64,000 bases of DNA from Chitinophagaceae bacterium (GCA_016721725.1 JADKHN010000001.1:1984001-2048000); one strand, 5' to 3'; shown: positions 27,269 through 35,273, numbered from the stretch's first letter. Numbers and translations: made by a program. Notes: generated by a model from the sequence alone, not told the origin.

Positions 27269-28459
27269 TCAGCGATAATTGAATTTCCTTTTTAAATTCA
27301 TGAAGGGCTTTTCAAAATATGCATAACTCAGGGCTGAAATAAGAAAAGTGGCCAGGAAGCATAACGAAACGGAGACAAACGAAGAAGTGTAGCCGGTCAA
27401 GCTGGTAAGCAGGTTGCTGATCCGGGGCAAGAGCAGGATGAGCAGGAACCAATGAAAAACATATAAGCTGTAAGAGATCTTTCCGGTATACACCAGCCAT
27501 CGGCTGCTGCAGATGAAATTGACCAGCGGATTGTTTTTCTTAACCGCGAAATACAGCCAGGTGCAAAAATGAATTCCCGCGATGCTGCAACCGAAATTAC
27601 GCATGAAATATCCCCTCCGTTCAAAGGAATGATCGGCCAGTCCGCAGGCAATGAATGCGATCAGCGTGAGTACCAGGATGGCCGTAGCTTTCCGGTTGCT
27701 GAGCTGTTGCGGCACAAAGCGCAGGAGGCAGTATAAAAAGGCCCCGGAGGCGAAAGCATCCAGCCGGCTGAACGTGTTGTGAAAATAGGGATAGGGGTGA
27801 AGGGATCCCGAAGCATCAATGTGTTGGTTATAGAGTATCCTGAAAACTAAAGAGAAAATGAACGTGAAGCCGCAGAGTATCAACAGTTGCCGTTTATTCC
27901 GGCAAAGCCAGATCAGGAAGGGCCATGCCAGGTAGATCTGTTCATCGATGGCCAGCGACCAGGTGTGATTGATATGACCTGCAGGCGGAACCCCCGCATG
28001 AATGAAATACCAGTTTTGGGTATAGGTGAGAAAATAGATGATGTTGGATTTGAAATAGGTGAATGCCGATGGATTCACGGAGATGAAATAGACGTAAAGG
28101 GAAAACAGCCCGATCAGCAGGTAATAAAGCGGAAATATCCTCAAGATCCTGCGCATATAGAATTTCCTGAAATAGCCGGGATCTTCTTTGGTCTCGATCA
28201 AAATCCCGGTGATCAGTAGTCCGGATAGAGCGAAGAGAAGGTCGATGCTGGTCCATAATGCGGAAACCGGGATGAAGGCTGCGTAATAATGCTGTACCAT
28301 CACCATCAGGATACCGATGGCCCTCAGGCCGTCCAGGTTCTTGTGGTTGGTATGGGTAATGGCGAATGTTTGCAGCGGGTGGGATTTTAAGGTCGGGTAA
28401 TGGAGGATCCCCCAGTTACCGCTATTTTCCGGTTGATGTATTTGCCCAGGATATCCCAT
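27269..28459 (-). CDS. Acyltransferase 3 family membrane protein
   Basis: About 350-396 residues. The conserved core begins NHKNLDGLRAIGILMVMVQHY, with the usual catalytic His at the end, followed by FYMRRILRIFPLYYLL and HTWSLAIDEQIYLAWPF. Roughly ten membrane segments. Family role: O-acylation of cell-surface sugars or lipids (OafA/YrhL group). The only ATG before the core is at 28,459, which would overlap the end of ribE by 73 bases; no closer ATG exists, so the true start may be a non-ATG codon. A 20-base gap separates its 3' end from the convergent membrane-protein gene. Confidence 0.82.
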   Translation of the reverse strand: MGYPGQIHQPENSGNWGILHYPTLKSHPLQTFAITHTNHKNLDGLRAIGILMVMVQHYYAAFIPVSALWTSIDLLFALSGLLITGILIETKEDPGYFRKFYMRRILRIFPLYYLLIGLFSLYVYFISVNPSAFTYFKSNIIYFLTYTQNWYFIHAGVPPAGHINHTWSLAIDEQIYLAWPFLIWLCRNKRQLLILCGFTFIFSLVFRILYNQHIDASGSLHPYPYFHNTFSRLDAFASGAFLYCLLRFVPQQLSNRKATAILVLTLIAFIACGLADHSFERRGYFMRNFGCSIAGIHFCTWLYFAVKKNNPLVNFICSSRWLVYTGKISYSLYVFHWFLLILLLPRISNLLTSLTGYTSSFVSVSLCFLATFLISALSYAYFEKPFMNLKRKFNYR

Positions 28460-28998
28460 TCGATATTGACCCGGTCTCCTTTGCTTATGCGGTTCATATT
28501 GGTGTGCTCATAGGTGAACGGGATGATGGCGACAGTGAAATGATCGGGATCCAGGTCAAAGCAGGTCAGACTGATTCCATTGAGGCAAACCGATCCTTTT
28601 TCGATCACCAGCGCTGCAAATTCGGGCGGGAACCGGAACCGGTACTCCCAGCTGCCATCTTTTTCCTTTATGTCCACACAGGTGGCGGTGCAGTCCACAT
28701 GGCCCTGAACGATATGACCATCGATCCTGCCATTCATGGGCAGGCATCGTTCCAGGTTGATCAGGTCCCCCTTGGTCCAATCCCCCAGGTTGGTCTTAAG
28801 CAGGGTTTCATAAATGGCGGTGACCCGGTGCATGCCATCCCGGGTCTCTTCAACGGTAAGGCAAACGCCGTTATGGCTTAGGCTCTGGTCGACCCTTAAT
28901 TGGCCTGAAAGGGGGGAATGGATCCAGAATGACCTGTTTCCGCCGTCATCAATGACCTGGGAAACAGTGCCGGTGGCTTCTATGATGCCTGTGAACAT
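28387..28998 (-). CDS. ribE: Riboflavin synthase, alpha chain
   Basis: 203 residues. It catalyses the last step of riboflavin synthesis, dismutation of two 6,7-dimethyl-8-ribityllumazines. It has the two-fold repeat of the family: MFTGIIEATGTVSQV with LSHNGVCLTV in the first half, and DGHIVQGHVDCTATC with VCLNGISLTC in the second. The MFTGI start is diagnostic. Its end overlaps the start region of the acyltransferase gene. No FMN riboswitch is seen in the short upstream region. Confidence 0.95.
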   Translation of the reverse strand: MFTGIIEATGTVSQVIDDGGNRSFWIHSPLSGQLRVDQSLSHNGVCLTVEETRDGMHRVTAIYETLLKTNLGDWTKGDLINLERCLPMNGRIDGHIVQGHVDCTATCVDIKEKDGSWEYRFRFPPEFAALVIEKGSVCLNGISLTCFDLDPDHFTVAIIPFTYEHTNMNRISKGDRVNIEWDILGKYINRKIAVTGGSSITRP

Positions 28999-29050
28999 GG
29001 GTCAAATTTCGGAATTTGTTACCAGATTTTCATTTTTTAAATATTTCTGT

Positions 29051-29058
29051 TATCTTTG
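29051..29058 (+). promoter_or_regulatory. -7 box (TATCTTTG) for rpsU
   Basis: TATCTTTG followed by CGGCCCC, 56 bases before the rpsU start; this fits the Bacteroidota consensus. Confidence 0.6.
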
Positions 29059-29113
29059 CGGCCCCTGACCGTTCAGCGGCAGGTATTGATCACCAAAGGA
29101 GGTATAAAATCAT

Positions 29114-29308
29114 ATGTTAATCATCGATTCAAAAGATTGCGAAAACATCGACAAGGCGCTTAAGAAGTACAAGAAGAAATTTGAAAAGAGCAAGGTCTTG
29201 TTGCAATTAAGGGCACGCCAGGCTTTCATCAAACCTTCGATCAAGCGCAGGGGCGAAGTATTGAAAGCTGTGTATAAGCAACAACTGGCCACCGGTAAAT
29301 TCGACTAG
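29114..29308 (+). CDS. rpsU: Ribosomal protein bS21
   Basis: 64 residues: MLIIDSKDCENIDKALKKYK, later LLQLRARQAFIKPSIKRRGE. Small basic protein of the 30S subunit near the mRNA 3'-end region. It begins the conserved block rpsU - xer - hpf - tRNAs - tuf. A terminator follows directly. Confidence 0.95.
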   Translation: MLIIDSKDCENIDKALKKYKKKFEKSKVLLQLRARQAFIKPSIKRRGEVLKAVYKQQLATGKFD

Positions 29309-29333
29309 AAGCTTCCGGTCAGAAATATACTGA

Positions 29334-29374
29334 ACTGATATCCGGTTACATTAACTTTGGATATCAGTTTTTTT
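29334..29374 (+). terminator. Terminator whose T-run touches the xer start codon
   Basis: Perfect 10-bp stem ACTGATATCC/GGATATCAGT, 15-base loop, then six further T's ending at 29,374. The ATG of the next gene begins at 29,375. It ends the rpsU transcript and leaves no room for a classical ribosome-binding site. Confidence 0.85.
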
Positions 29375-30277
29375 ATGCCTCCAACTGAAGCAACCGTCAT
29401 ATCCGAATTCCTGGATTACCTGAAATTCCAGAAAAGGTATTCGGCCCATACCGTTGTTTCCTATCAAAACGACCTCATTTCCTTTTTCGATTTCCTCTCC
29501 TTACAATATGGTGAAACGCCATTGGCGGATATCAAGGCCACTTATATCAGGACTTGGCTGGCCGGGCTCAGGCAGGAGGGACTGGAGTCCAAATCGGTCG
29601 CCCGGAAGATCTCCGCGCTGAGATCCTTCTTCAAGTACCAGTTGAAACAGGAACGCATCCAGGCCAGCCCGATGTCCACCATCAGTTCGCCTAAACTGAA
29701 TAAAAGGCTTCCCCGTTTTGTGGAAAAAGAGGACATCAGCACCTTATTGCAGCAAGTGGAGTTCCCGGATACCTGGGATGGGCTGACACAGCAACTGCTG
29801 ATCCGCCTGTTTTATCATACCGGGATCCGGCAAGCCGAGCTGGTGGGGCTGAAAGAAGGGCATATAGATGTGCATCACCGTTCCGTGAAAGTACTGGGCA
29901 AGGGGAACAAGGAAAGGATCATTCCGGTGAATTCCGAGCTGGTGGGCGAATTAACGGCCTATATGGCCGAAAAAAGGAAGCAATTGCCCGATTTCGATCC
30001 CGGCTATCTTTTCGTCAATGCCCGGGGCAAGAAGTTGTATCCCGCTTATGTCTACCGGGCGGTGAAGGCTTACCTCGGCCTGGTGACCACCATCGACAAG
30101 AAAAGTCCACACGTTTTACGGCATACTTTCGCCACCCACCTGATGAATAACGGGGCCGATCTGAATGCCGTGAAGGAGTTGCTGGGCCATAGCAGCCTGG
30201 CGGCCACACAGGTCTATACCCATAATACGATCGAAAAGCTGAAGGATATATACCAGAAAGCCCATCCAAAAGCCTGA
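29375..30277 (+). CDS. XerC/XerD-type tyrosine recombinase
   Basis: 300 residues from the ATG at 29,375; a TTG in the same frame at 29,357 lies inside the terminator stem and is less likely. The N-terminal SAM-like domain has FLDYLKFQKRYSAHTVVSY. Catalytic residues: Arg in HTGIRQAELVGL, HxxR in HVLRHTFATHLM, His in LLGHSSLAATQ, and nucleophile Tyr in VYTHNT. Role by family: resolution of chromosome dimers at dif. Which of XerC or XerD it is cannot be settled from this sequence alone. Confidence 0.9.
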   Translation: MPPTEATVISEFLDYLKFQKRYSAHTVVSYQNDLISFFDFLSLQYGETPLADIKATYIRTWLAGLRQEGLESKSVARKISALRSFFKYQLKQERIQASPMSTISSPKLNKRLPRFVEKEDISTLLQQVEFPDTWDGLTQQLLIRLFYHTGIRQAELVGLKEGHIDVHHRSVKVLGKGNKERIIPVNSELVGELTAYMAEKRKQLPDFDPGYLFVNARGKKLYPAYVYRAVKAYLGLVTTIDKKSPHVLRHTFATHLMNNGADLNAVKELLGHSSLAATQVYTHNTIEKLKDIYQKAHPKA

Positions 30278-30485
30278 TAGCCTTGCCGGTAAGCCCGTTC
30301 AGGGGGCCGGGCCGGGAGAAAAATTACCGTTTTTTTACATAATTTTTTTTTGGAAGAACCGTTTCATAGTGTAACTTCATTACAACATTCCATTGCAATG
30401 TTTAACCAACCTAAACTAAGCCTATGACCTGACCCCGCTGCTAAGTTCTTTTCCATAATTTTTCACCGATTAAAAAAACTGAAGT

Positions 30486-30785
30486 ATGAACGTAAACATT
30501 CAAACGGTGCATTTTGATGCAGATTCTAAATTGGTATCCTATATTGAAAAAAAACTCACCAAATTACCCCAGTTCCACGAAAAGATCACCAAAGTGGATG
30601 TCTATCTGAAACTCGACAATGTGGTCCATACCATCAAAGACAAGGTAGCCGAGATCAAGGTACAGGTTCCGCGATATGAATTTTTCGTCAAGCAGTCCTC
30701 CAAGTCTTTTGAAGAAAGTTTCGATACCGCTTTGGACGCCCTGATCATCCAGATCAAACGTAAAAAAGCCAAGCTGGCAGCATAG
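30486..30785 (+). CDS. hpf: Ribosome hibernation-promoting factor, short form
   Basis: 99 residues (MNVNIQTVHFDADSKLVSYI ... ALIIQIKRKKAKLA). Short HPF/YfiA type without the C-terminal dimerisation domain of long HPF. It binds the 30S decoding region when growth stops. It lies 208 bases after the recombinase gene; that gap holds only AT-rich sequence. Confidence 0.92.
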   Translation: MNVNIQTVHFDADSKLVSYIEKKLTKLPQFHEKITKVDVYLKLDNVVHTIKDKVAEIKVQVPRYEFFVKQSSKSFEESFDTALDALIIQIKRKKAKLAA

Positions 30786-30806
30786 TTCCGCAGCTTAAAA
30801 TAACAG

Positions 30807-30834
30807 GTCCCCCGCTAATCGGGGGACTTTTCTT
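30807..30834 (+). terminator. Terminator after hpf
   Basis: 8-bp stem GTCCCCCG/CGGGGGAC with a 5-base loop, followed by TTTTCTTTTT. Confidence 0.85.
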
Positions 30835-30887
30835 TTTCCGTTATTCACATTTTAGAAATCCCGTGTAAAAAAATCCCAGCCAAAGTT

Positions 30888-30916
30888 TTTGTATTAACCA
30901 TTTTCTCTTACCTTTG
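30888..30916 (+). promoter_or_regulatory. Promoter of the tRNA/tuf operon (TTTG-N17-TACCTTTG)
   Basis: A -33 element TTTG at 30,888-30,891 and a -7 box TACCTTTG at 30,909-30,916, 17 bases apart. The downstream CCTTCCCAAAAAA is shared with two other stable-RNA promoters in the window. Confidence 0.75.
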
Positions 30917-30917
30917 C

Positions 30918-30965
30918 CTTCCCAAAAAATAGGGGTTTCTTCGCATGTCTGCTATTTGAGGGAAG
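30918..30965 (+). promoter_or_regulatory. Leader hairpin at the start of the tRNA/tuf transcript
   Basis: CTTCCC (30,918) pairs with GGGAAG (30,960) and AAATAG (30,927) with CTATTT (30,952), leaving 2-base symmetric gaps. The left arm lies at or next to the expected transcription start. Confidence 0.6.
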
Positions 30966-31180
30966 TTCTTTTAACAACAAACCGGATCGGCTCAGCAACA
31001 GGGATAGATTGGCTTGCCTTGTCACCATTCATTTTATGGCAGACAGCAAGAACTTCAGTCCCCCTGGCAGGCTGGATTAGTTTTACCGGTGGTTATTGAG
31101 TTTGCGATATTTTTTGCTTCGCGGGACGAGAAGGAAAAAATCAAGGTCCCGAAGCATTTCGGGATAGAGCAGTTGAACAG

Positions 31181-31253
31181 GCCGAAGTAGCTCAGTTGGT
31201 AGAGCAACTGATTTGTAATCAGTAGGTCGGGGGTTCGACTCCCTTCTTCGGCT
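31181..31253 (+). tRNA. tRNA-Thr (TGT)
   Basis: 73 nt. Acceptor arms GCCGAAG/CTTCGGC; anticodon loop TTTGTAA with TGT; T arm GGGGGTTCGACTCCC. Confidence 0.95.
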
Positions 31254-31261
31254 CTTAATTT

Positions 31262-31344
<83 letters not shown>

Positions 31345-31443
31345 CAGTTCTTTAAAAGGTTGAAAAGGTTTAAGGATTGAAAAGGTTTAAAGGTTGGCTT
31401 TATGCTGAAACCTTTAATTACTTTAAACGATTAAACGTAATAA
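31345..31443. repeat. GTTTAA word tract between tRNA-Tyr and tRNA-Gly
   Basis: The left arm iterates AAAAGGTTTAAGG-type words (about four times); the right arm carries AAACCTTTAATTACTTTAAACG. Together they form an imperfect inverted repeat inside the tRNA operon. Confidence 0.5.
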
Positions 31444-31516
31444 GCGGAAGTAGCTCATTTGGTAGAGCGGTAGCCTTCCAAGCTTCAGGTGGCCGGTTCG
31501 AGCCCGGTCTTCCGCT
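31444..31516 (+). tRNA. tRNA-Gly (TCC)
   Basis: 73 nt. Acceptor arms GCGGAAG/CTTCCGC; anticodon loop CTTCCAA with TCC. Confidence 0.95.
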
Positions 31517-31602
31517 CATTTCAGTTCGCAGCCTGCAGTTCGCAGTCTGCAGCATGTGCACTTTGCTAACTGCCGACTGCTGACTGGAAACTGCCAACTG
31601 GG
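31517..31602. repeat. ACTGCC/GCAGT word tract between tRNA-Gly and tRNA-Thr
   Basis: The left arm iterates CAGTTCGCAGTCTGCAG-like words; the right arm iterates ACTGCCGACTGCTGACTG-like words, nearly the reverse complement. No gene. Confidence 0.55.
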
Positions 31603-31607
31603 TTTAT

Positions 31608-31679
<72 letters not shown>

Positions 31680-31759
31680 CTTGATCTTAAATTTATAGTC
31701 CATGGTTTACAGACTTAAAATGAGAACCGATTTTCAAAACAAATATTAAAATTTAAACA

Positions 31760-32947
31760 ATGGCAAAAGAATCTTTCAAGAGGGATAAACCCCATCTTAA
31801 CGTTGGTACTATCGGTCACGTGGATCATGGTAAAACAACACTTACAGCCGCTATAACCGATGTTTTGTCAAAAAGAGGTTTAGCGGAGAAAAAAAATTAC
31901 GATGATATTGATGGCGCTCCTGAAGAAAAAGAAAGGGGTATCACCATTAATACCGCTCACGTGGAGTATGCCACCAATACCCGTCACTATGCGCACGTGG
32001 ATTGTCCGGGTCACGCGGATTATGTGAAGAACATGATCACCGGTGCCGCCCAGATGGACGGTGCGATCCTGGTTGTTGCCGCTACGGATGGTCCGATGCC
32101 GCAGACCAAGGAGCACATCCTCCTGGCCCGCCAGGTAGGTGTACCTAAGATCGTTGTTTTCATGAACAAAGTAGACCTGGTCGATGATCCTGAATTGCTC
32201 GAACTGGTTGAAATGGAGATCCGTGAACTGCTTTCTTCCTATGGTTTCGACGGTGATAATACACCGATCATCCAGGGTTCTGCTACCGGCGCATTGGCTG
32301 GCGAAGAAAAATGGGTGGCTAAGATCAATGAACTGATGGATGCGGTTGACAGCTTTATTCCTTTGCCTCCGCGCCTGGTTGACCAGCCGTTCCTGATGAG
32401 TGTTGAGGACGTATTCTCGATCACGGGTCGTGGTACTGTTGCAACTGGCCGTATCGAAAGGGGCCGCGTAAAAGTGGGTGAAGCCATCGAGATCGTTGGT
32501 CTGATGGAAAAACCACTGTCTACCACCTGTACCGGTGTTGAGATGTTCAAGAAACTCCTCGACGAAGGCGAAGCCGGTGATAACGCAGGTCTGCTGTTGC
32601 GTGGTATTGAAAAGAACCAGATCCGTCGTGGTATGGTGCTTTGCAAGCCGGGTTCCATCACTCCGCACACCGAGTTCAAGGGTGAAGTTTACGTATTGAG
32701 CAAGGAAGAAGGCGGACGTCACACTCCGTTCTTCAATAAATATCGTCCCCAGTTCTATTTCCGTACAACGGACGTTACAGGAGAAGTGACCCTGAACGCC
32801 GGTACTGAGATGGTGATGCCGGGTGATAACACCAACCTGCAGGTGACCCTCATCCAGCCCATCGCTATGGAGAAAGGATTGAAGTTCGCTATTCGTGAAG
32901 GTGGCCGTACCGTAGGTGCCGGTCAGGTGACTGAGATCATTAAGTAG
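31760..32947 (+). CDS. tuf: Elongation factor Tu
   Basis: 395 residues. GTPase that brings aminoacyl-tRNA to the ribosome. G1 motif GHVDHGKT, effector region with RGITI, G3 DCPGH, G4 NKVD and domains 2-3 complete to the end (GAGQVTEIIK). It follows the four-tRNA cluster without a terminator, so it is probably cotranscribed with it. Confidence 0.98.
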   Translation: MAKESFKRDKPHLNVGTIGHVDHGKTTLTAAITDVLSKRGLAEKKNYDDIDGAPEEKERGITINTAHVEYATNTRHYAHVDCPGHADYVKNMITGAAQMDGAILVVAATDGPMPQTKEHILLARQVGVPKIVVFMNKVDLVDDPELLELVEMEIRELLSSYGFDGDNTPIIQGSATGALAGEEKWVAKINELMDAVDSFIPLPPRLVDQPFLMSVEDVFSITGRGTVATGRIERGRVKVGEAIEIVGLMEKPLSTTCTGVEMFKKLLDEGEAGDNAGLLLRGIEKNQIRRGMVLCKPGSITPHTEFKGEVYVLSKEEGGRHTPFFNKYRPQFYFRTTDVTGEVTLNAGTEMVMPGDNTNLQVTLIQPIAMEKGLKFAIREGGRTVGAGQVTEIIK

Positions 32948-32948
32948 A

Positions 32949-32980
32949 AGCCCCCTAAATCCCCCGAAGGGGGGACTTTG
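32949..32980. repeat. C/G-rich dispersed hairpin repeat, copy A
   Basis: GCCCCCTAAATCCCCCGAAG followed by GGGGGACTTT, starting right after the tuf stop. The core is CCCCC-GAAG-GGGGG. It is close to the reverse complement of copy C at 63,774-63,806 and related to copy B at 33,073. Confidence 0.7.
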
Positions 32981-33072
32981 CGGAAGCTTTTCCATATCTT
33001 TGCAAAGTACTTAGGCGGTAAGCTTAGGTACTTTGCTTTTTAAAAGCTCTTATTAATATCATACTCTTTGAA

Positions 33073-33101
33073 GCCCCTCCTTCGGAGGGGTTTGGGGAGG
33101 C
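33073..33101. repeat. C/G-rich dispersed hairpin repeat, copy B (inverted)
   Basis: GCCCCTCCTTCGGAGGGGTT, then TGGGGAGGC. The core hairpin is CCCCTCC-TTC-GGAGGGG; read on the minus strand it has the same order (GCCTCCCCAAACCCCTCC) as copy A. It lies just before tRNA-Trp. Confidence 0.65.
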
Positions 33102-33104
33102 TTT

Positions 33105-33175
33105 ACGGGCATGGTGCAACGGTAGCATACGGGTCTCCAAAACCTTTGATCTGGGTTCGAATCCTAGTGCCCGTG
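33105..33175 (+). tRNA. tRNA-Trp (CCA)
   Basis: 71 nt. Acceptor arms ACGGGCA/TGCCCGT; anticodon loop TCTCCAA with CCA; T arm TGGGTTCGAATCCTA. Confidence 0.94.
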
Positions 33176-33180
33176 CTGAT

Positions 33181-33283
33181 AATGGTTGGATGGTTTAATG
33201 GTTGAAATGGTTTAAGGGTTCATCTGAACCTGCGATCCCAACCTTTAACGAGTTAAACGTTTTAAACGACTTAAACGATTCTG
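33181..33283. repeat. GTTTAA word tract before secE
   Basis: Left arm TGGTTTAATGGTTGAAATGG and onward; right arm CCCAACCTTTAACGAG, then TTAAACGTTTTAAACG. Same inverted word pattern as at 31,345-31,443. Confidence 0.5.
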
Positions 33284-33286
33284 AAA

Positions 33287-33484
33287 ATGAACAAGTTAAC
33301 CGCATACGTCAGGGACTCTTACAAGGAGTTGGTTCAAAAGGTCACCTGGCCAAGTTTTGAACAACTGACACAATCTACGATGATCGTCCTGGGCGCAACC
33401 CTCGTGATCACGGCCATGGTTTGGGTCATGGATTTCGCTTCCAACAACGCCCTGAAATTTATTTACTCTTTATTTAAAGGTTAA
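33287..33484 (+). CDS. secE: Preprotein translocase subunit SecE
   Basis: 65 residues, the short single-span form: amphipathic start MNKLTAYVRDSYKELVQKVT with the WPS motif, then one membrane helix (TMIVLGATLVITAMVWVMDF). Part of the SecYEG channel. It lies 2 bases upstream of nusG. Confidence 0.93.
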   Translation: MNKLTAYVRDSYKELVQKVTWPSFEQLTQSTMIVLGATLVITAMVWVMDFASNNALKFIYSLFKG

Positions 33485-33486
33485 TC

Positions 33487-34092
33487 ATGGAAGAAACGAC
33501 GCCCATTGTGGAAAAGCTGGAAAAGCCGGAGAAGGAAAGCAAATGGTATGTGCTTCGCGTGGTCAGCGGTAAAGAACGCAAGATCAAGGAATACCTCGAT
33601 AAGGATATCGTGCGGAATGGCTGGAGCAATGTCGTGAAGCAGGTCTTCCTGCCGGTGGAAAAAGTGTACAAGGTGGTGAACGGGAAAAAAGTGATGCGGG
33701 AGCGTAACTTCTACCCCGGCTATATCATGATCGAAGTGGCCGACGGAAAACTCAACGACGATATGATCCAGTCGATGAGCAATATCAGCAACGTGATGCA
33801 CTTTCTCACCGATGGAAAAGGTTCCAAGGGCAATATCATCTCCCTCCGCAAGGCCGAAGTGAACAAGATGCTCGGCAAAGTGGACGAAATGAGCGATGCC
33901 GGCGGTATCACCATGAGCGAACCGTTCATCATCGGGGAGACCATCAAGATCATCGACGGGCCTTTCAATGACTTTAACGGTGTCATTGAAGAAGTGAACG
34001 ATGAGAAGAAGAAATTGAAAGTGCAGGTGAAGATCTTCGGAAGGGCTACACCGGTGGAACTGAGTTATATGCAGGTGGAGAAAATATCCTGA
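33487..34092 (+). CDS. nusG: Transcription termination/antitermination factor NusG
   Basis: 201 residues. NGN domain starts KWYVLRVVSGKERKIKEYL; the C-terminal KOW domain has GETIKIIDGPFNDFNGVIEE. It links RNA polymerase with the ribosome or Rho. Order secE-nusG as in most bacteria. Confidence 0.96.
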   Translation: MEETTPIVEKLEKPEKESKWYVLRVVSGKERKIKEYLDKDIVRNGWSNVVKQVFLPVEKVYKVVNGKKVMRERNFYPGYIMIEVADGKLNDDMIQSMSNISNVMHFLTDGKGSKGNIISLRKAEVNKMLGKVDEMSDAGGITMSEPFIIGETIKIIDGPFNDFNGVIEEVNDEKKKLKVQVKIFGRATPVELSYMQVEKIS

Positions 34093-34129
34093 TCAGTAAA
34101 CCCGCTTCAATCTATTTAAAAATTTACAT

Positions 34130-34603
34130 ATGAAAAAACTATTCATGCTCATCCCGTCTCTTTTGCTCGGGATCACCCTGATGGCGCAGCCACCGGAAGG
34201 TCCGGCTGACAAAGGAATGGTATTCGGCGCCAAAACCGACCTCAATGGCGCTATCCCAACTGAAAAGCTGGCCAGTGCGCTGAGTAATACCGATGCAAAG
34301 ACCGCGGAGGTGAAAATTACCGGAAAAGTGGTTGAGGTTTGTAAAGCCGAAGGATGCTGGATCAAGGTGGAATCGCCGAACGGTCCCCTGATGGTCAAGA
34401 TGAAGGATCATGCCTTCCTGGTTCCGTTGTCGCTGAATGGCAAGAATATCGTGCTGGAAGGAACGGCTTCCATGAAGGAAACCTCGGTTGACATGCTCCG
34501 CCACTATGCGGAAGATGCCGGTAAGACCAAGGAAGAGATCGCCGCGATCACCCAGCCTAAAAAGGAAATCATCATTCAGGCCAAAGGCATACTGGTACTG
34601 TAA
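34130..34603 (+). CDS. Exported DUF4920-type protein
   Basis: 157 residues. Signal peptide MKKLFMLIPSLLLGITLMAQ. The mature part has GMVFGAKTDLNGAIPTEKLA, then VKITGKVVEVCKAEGCWIKV and MVKMKDHAFLVPLSLNGK, which matches the DUF4920 family of Bacteroidota (OB-fold-like, CxxxGCW motif). Function unknown. It is placed between nusG and rplK, which is unusual for a secreted protein, and is followed by its own terminator. Confidence 0.82.
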   Translation: MKKLFMLIPSLLLGITLMAQPPEGPADKGMVFGAKTDLNGAIPTEKLASALSNTDAKTAEVKITGKVVEVCKAEGCWIKVESPNGPLMVKMKDHAFLVPLSLNGKNIVLEGTASMKETSVDMLRHYAEDAGKTKEEIAAITQPKKEIIIQAKGILVL

Positions 34604-34632
34604 AACAGTTGTTTGCGCCGCTTAAAACGAAT

Positions 34633-34658
34633 ATCCCGGACTTTCCGGGATTTTTTTT
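34633..34658 (+). terminator. Terminator after the DUF4920 gene
   Basis: 8-bp stem ATCCCGGA/TCCGGGAT with 3-base loop, followed by eight T's (34,651-34,658). It separates the secE-nusG part from rplK. Confidence 0.88.
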
Positions 34659-34690
34659 GCCGGTAAACGTTATTTCTCGAAGGGATTTCC

Positions 34691-34698
34691 TACCTTTG
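34691..34698 (+). promoter_or_regulatory. -7 box (TACCTTTG) of the rplKAJL operon
   Basis: TACCTTTG followed by CCCTCCCAAAAAA, the extended pattern shared with the promoters at 30,909 and 59,196. Confidence 0.65.
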
Positions 34699-34700
34699 CC

Positions 34701-34741
34701 CTCCCAAAAAAGTTCTTAAGCAGATCATATTGATTTGGGAG
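34701..34741 (+). promoter_or_regulatory. Leader hairpin of the rplK operon
   Basis: CTCCCAAA (34,701-34,708) pairs perfectly with TTTGGGAG (34,734-34,741). It starts at or very near the expected first transcribed base. It could be a site for ribosomal protein feedback, but that is inference. Confidence 0.55.
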
Positions 34742-34805
34742 TCCTTCGCCAGGCTCGGGATTCATTTCCTCCCGGCGGGACGCTATCACCAAAAAAAATT
34801 AAACA

Positions 34806-35249
34806 ATGGCAAAAGAGATCACCGGCTATGTTAAACTCCAATGTAAAGGAGGACAAGCCAATCCTGCACCGCCAATAGGCCCTGCCCTGGGTTCTAAAGG
34901 TATCAACATCATGGAGTTCTGTAAGCAATTCAATGCCAGGACCCAGGACAAACAAGGGAAAGTACTTCCCGTTTTAATCACCGTTTACGCCGATAAGTCA
35001 TTCGACTTCATCATCAAGACGCCGCCTGCGGCCGTACAATTGATGGATGCTGCAAAGATCCAGAGCGGCAGTAAGGAACCCAACCGCGTTAAAGTGGGTA
35101 AGGTCACCTGGGAACAGGTTGAGGAGATTGCCAAAGACAAGATGGCCGACCTCAACGCCTTTACGCTGAACAGCGCCATGAGCATGGTCGCCGGTACTGC
35201 ACGCAGTATGGGCCTCACCGTGGATGGCAAAGCACCATGGGAAAATTAA
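34806..35249 (+). CDS. rplK: Ribosomal protein uL11
   Basis: 147 residues, start MAKEITGYVKLQCKGGQANP; PPIGPALGSKGINIMEFCK is the signature. Part of the GTPase-associated centre of the 50S subunit. Confidence 0.97.
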   Translation: MAKEITGYVKLQCKGGQANPAPPIGPALGSKGINIMEFCKQFNARTQDKQGKVLPVLITVYADKSFDFIIKTPPAAVQLMDAAKIQSGSKEPNRVKVGKVTWEQVEEIAKDKMADLNAFTLNSAMSMVAGTARSMGLTVDGKAPWEN

Positions 35250-35273
35250 TTATCAACCTCAAATTTGTAAGAC

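Larger units (their letters stand above)
30786..31180. other. 395-base spacer between hpf and the tRNA cluster
   Basis: Contains the hpf terminator, the tRNA/tuf promoter and its leader hairpin (all listed separately). The rest, to 31,180, is an untranslated leader; a short open frame here has no coding character. Confidence 0.6.

Noticed and set aside
29357..29374. TTG start for the xer gene
   Set aside because: It lies within the terminator stem; the ATG at 29,375 gives the normal length.
30914..31099. 61-codon open frame before the tRNA cluster
   Set aside because: It lies in the transcript leader, covers the leader hairpin and has no coding character.
31880..32995. 371-codon open frame on the minus strand
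   Set aside because: Antisense to tuf, an effect of its codon use.
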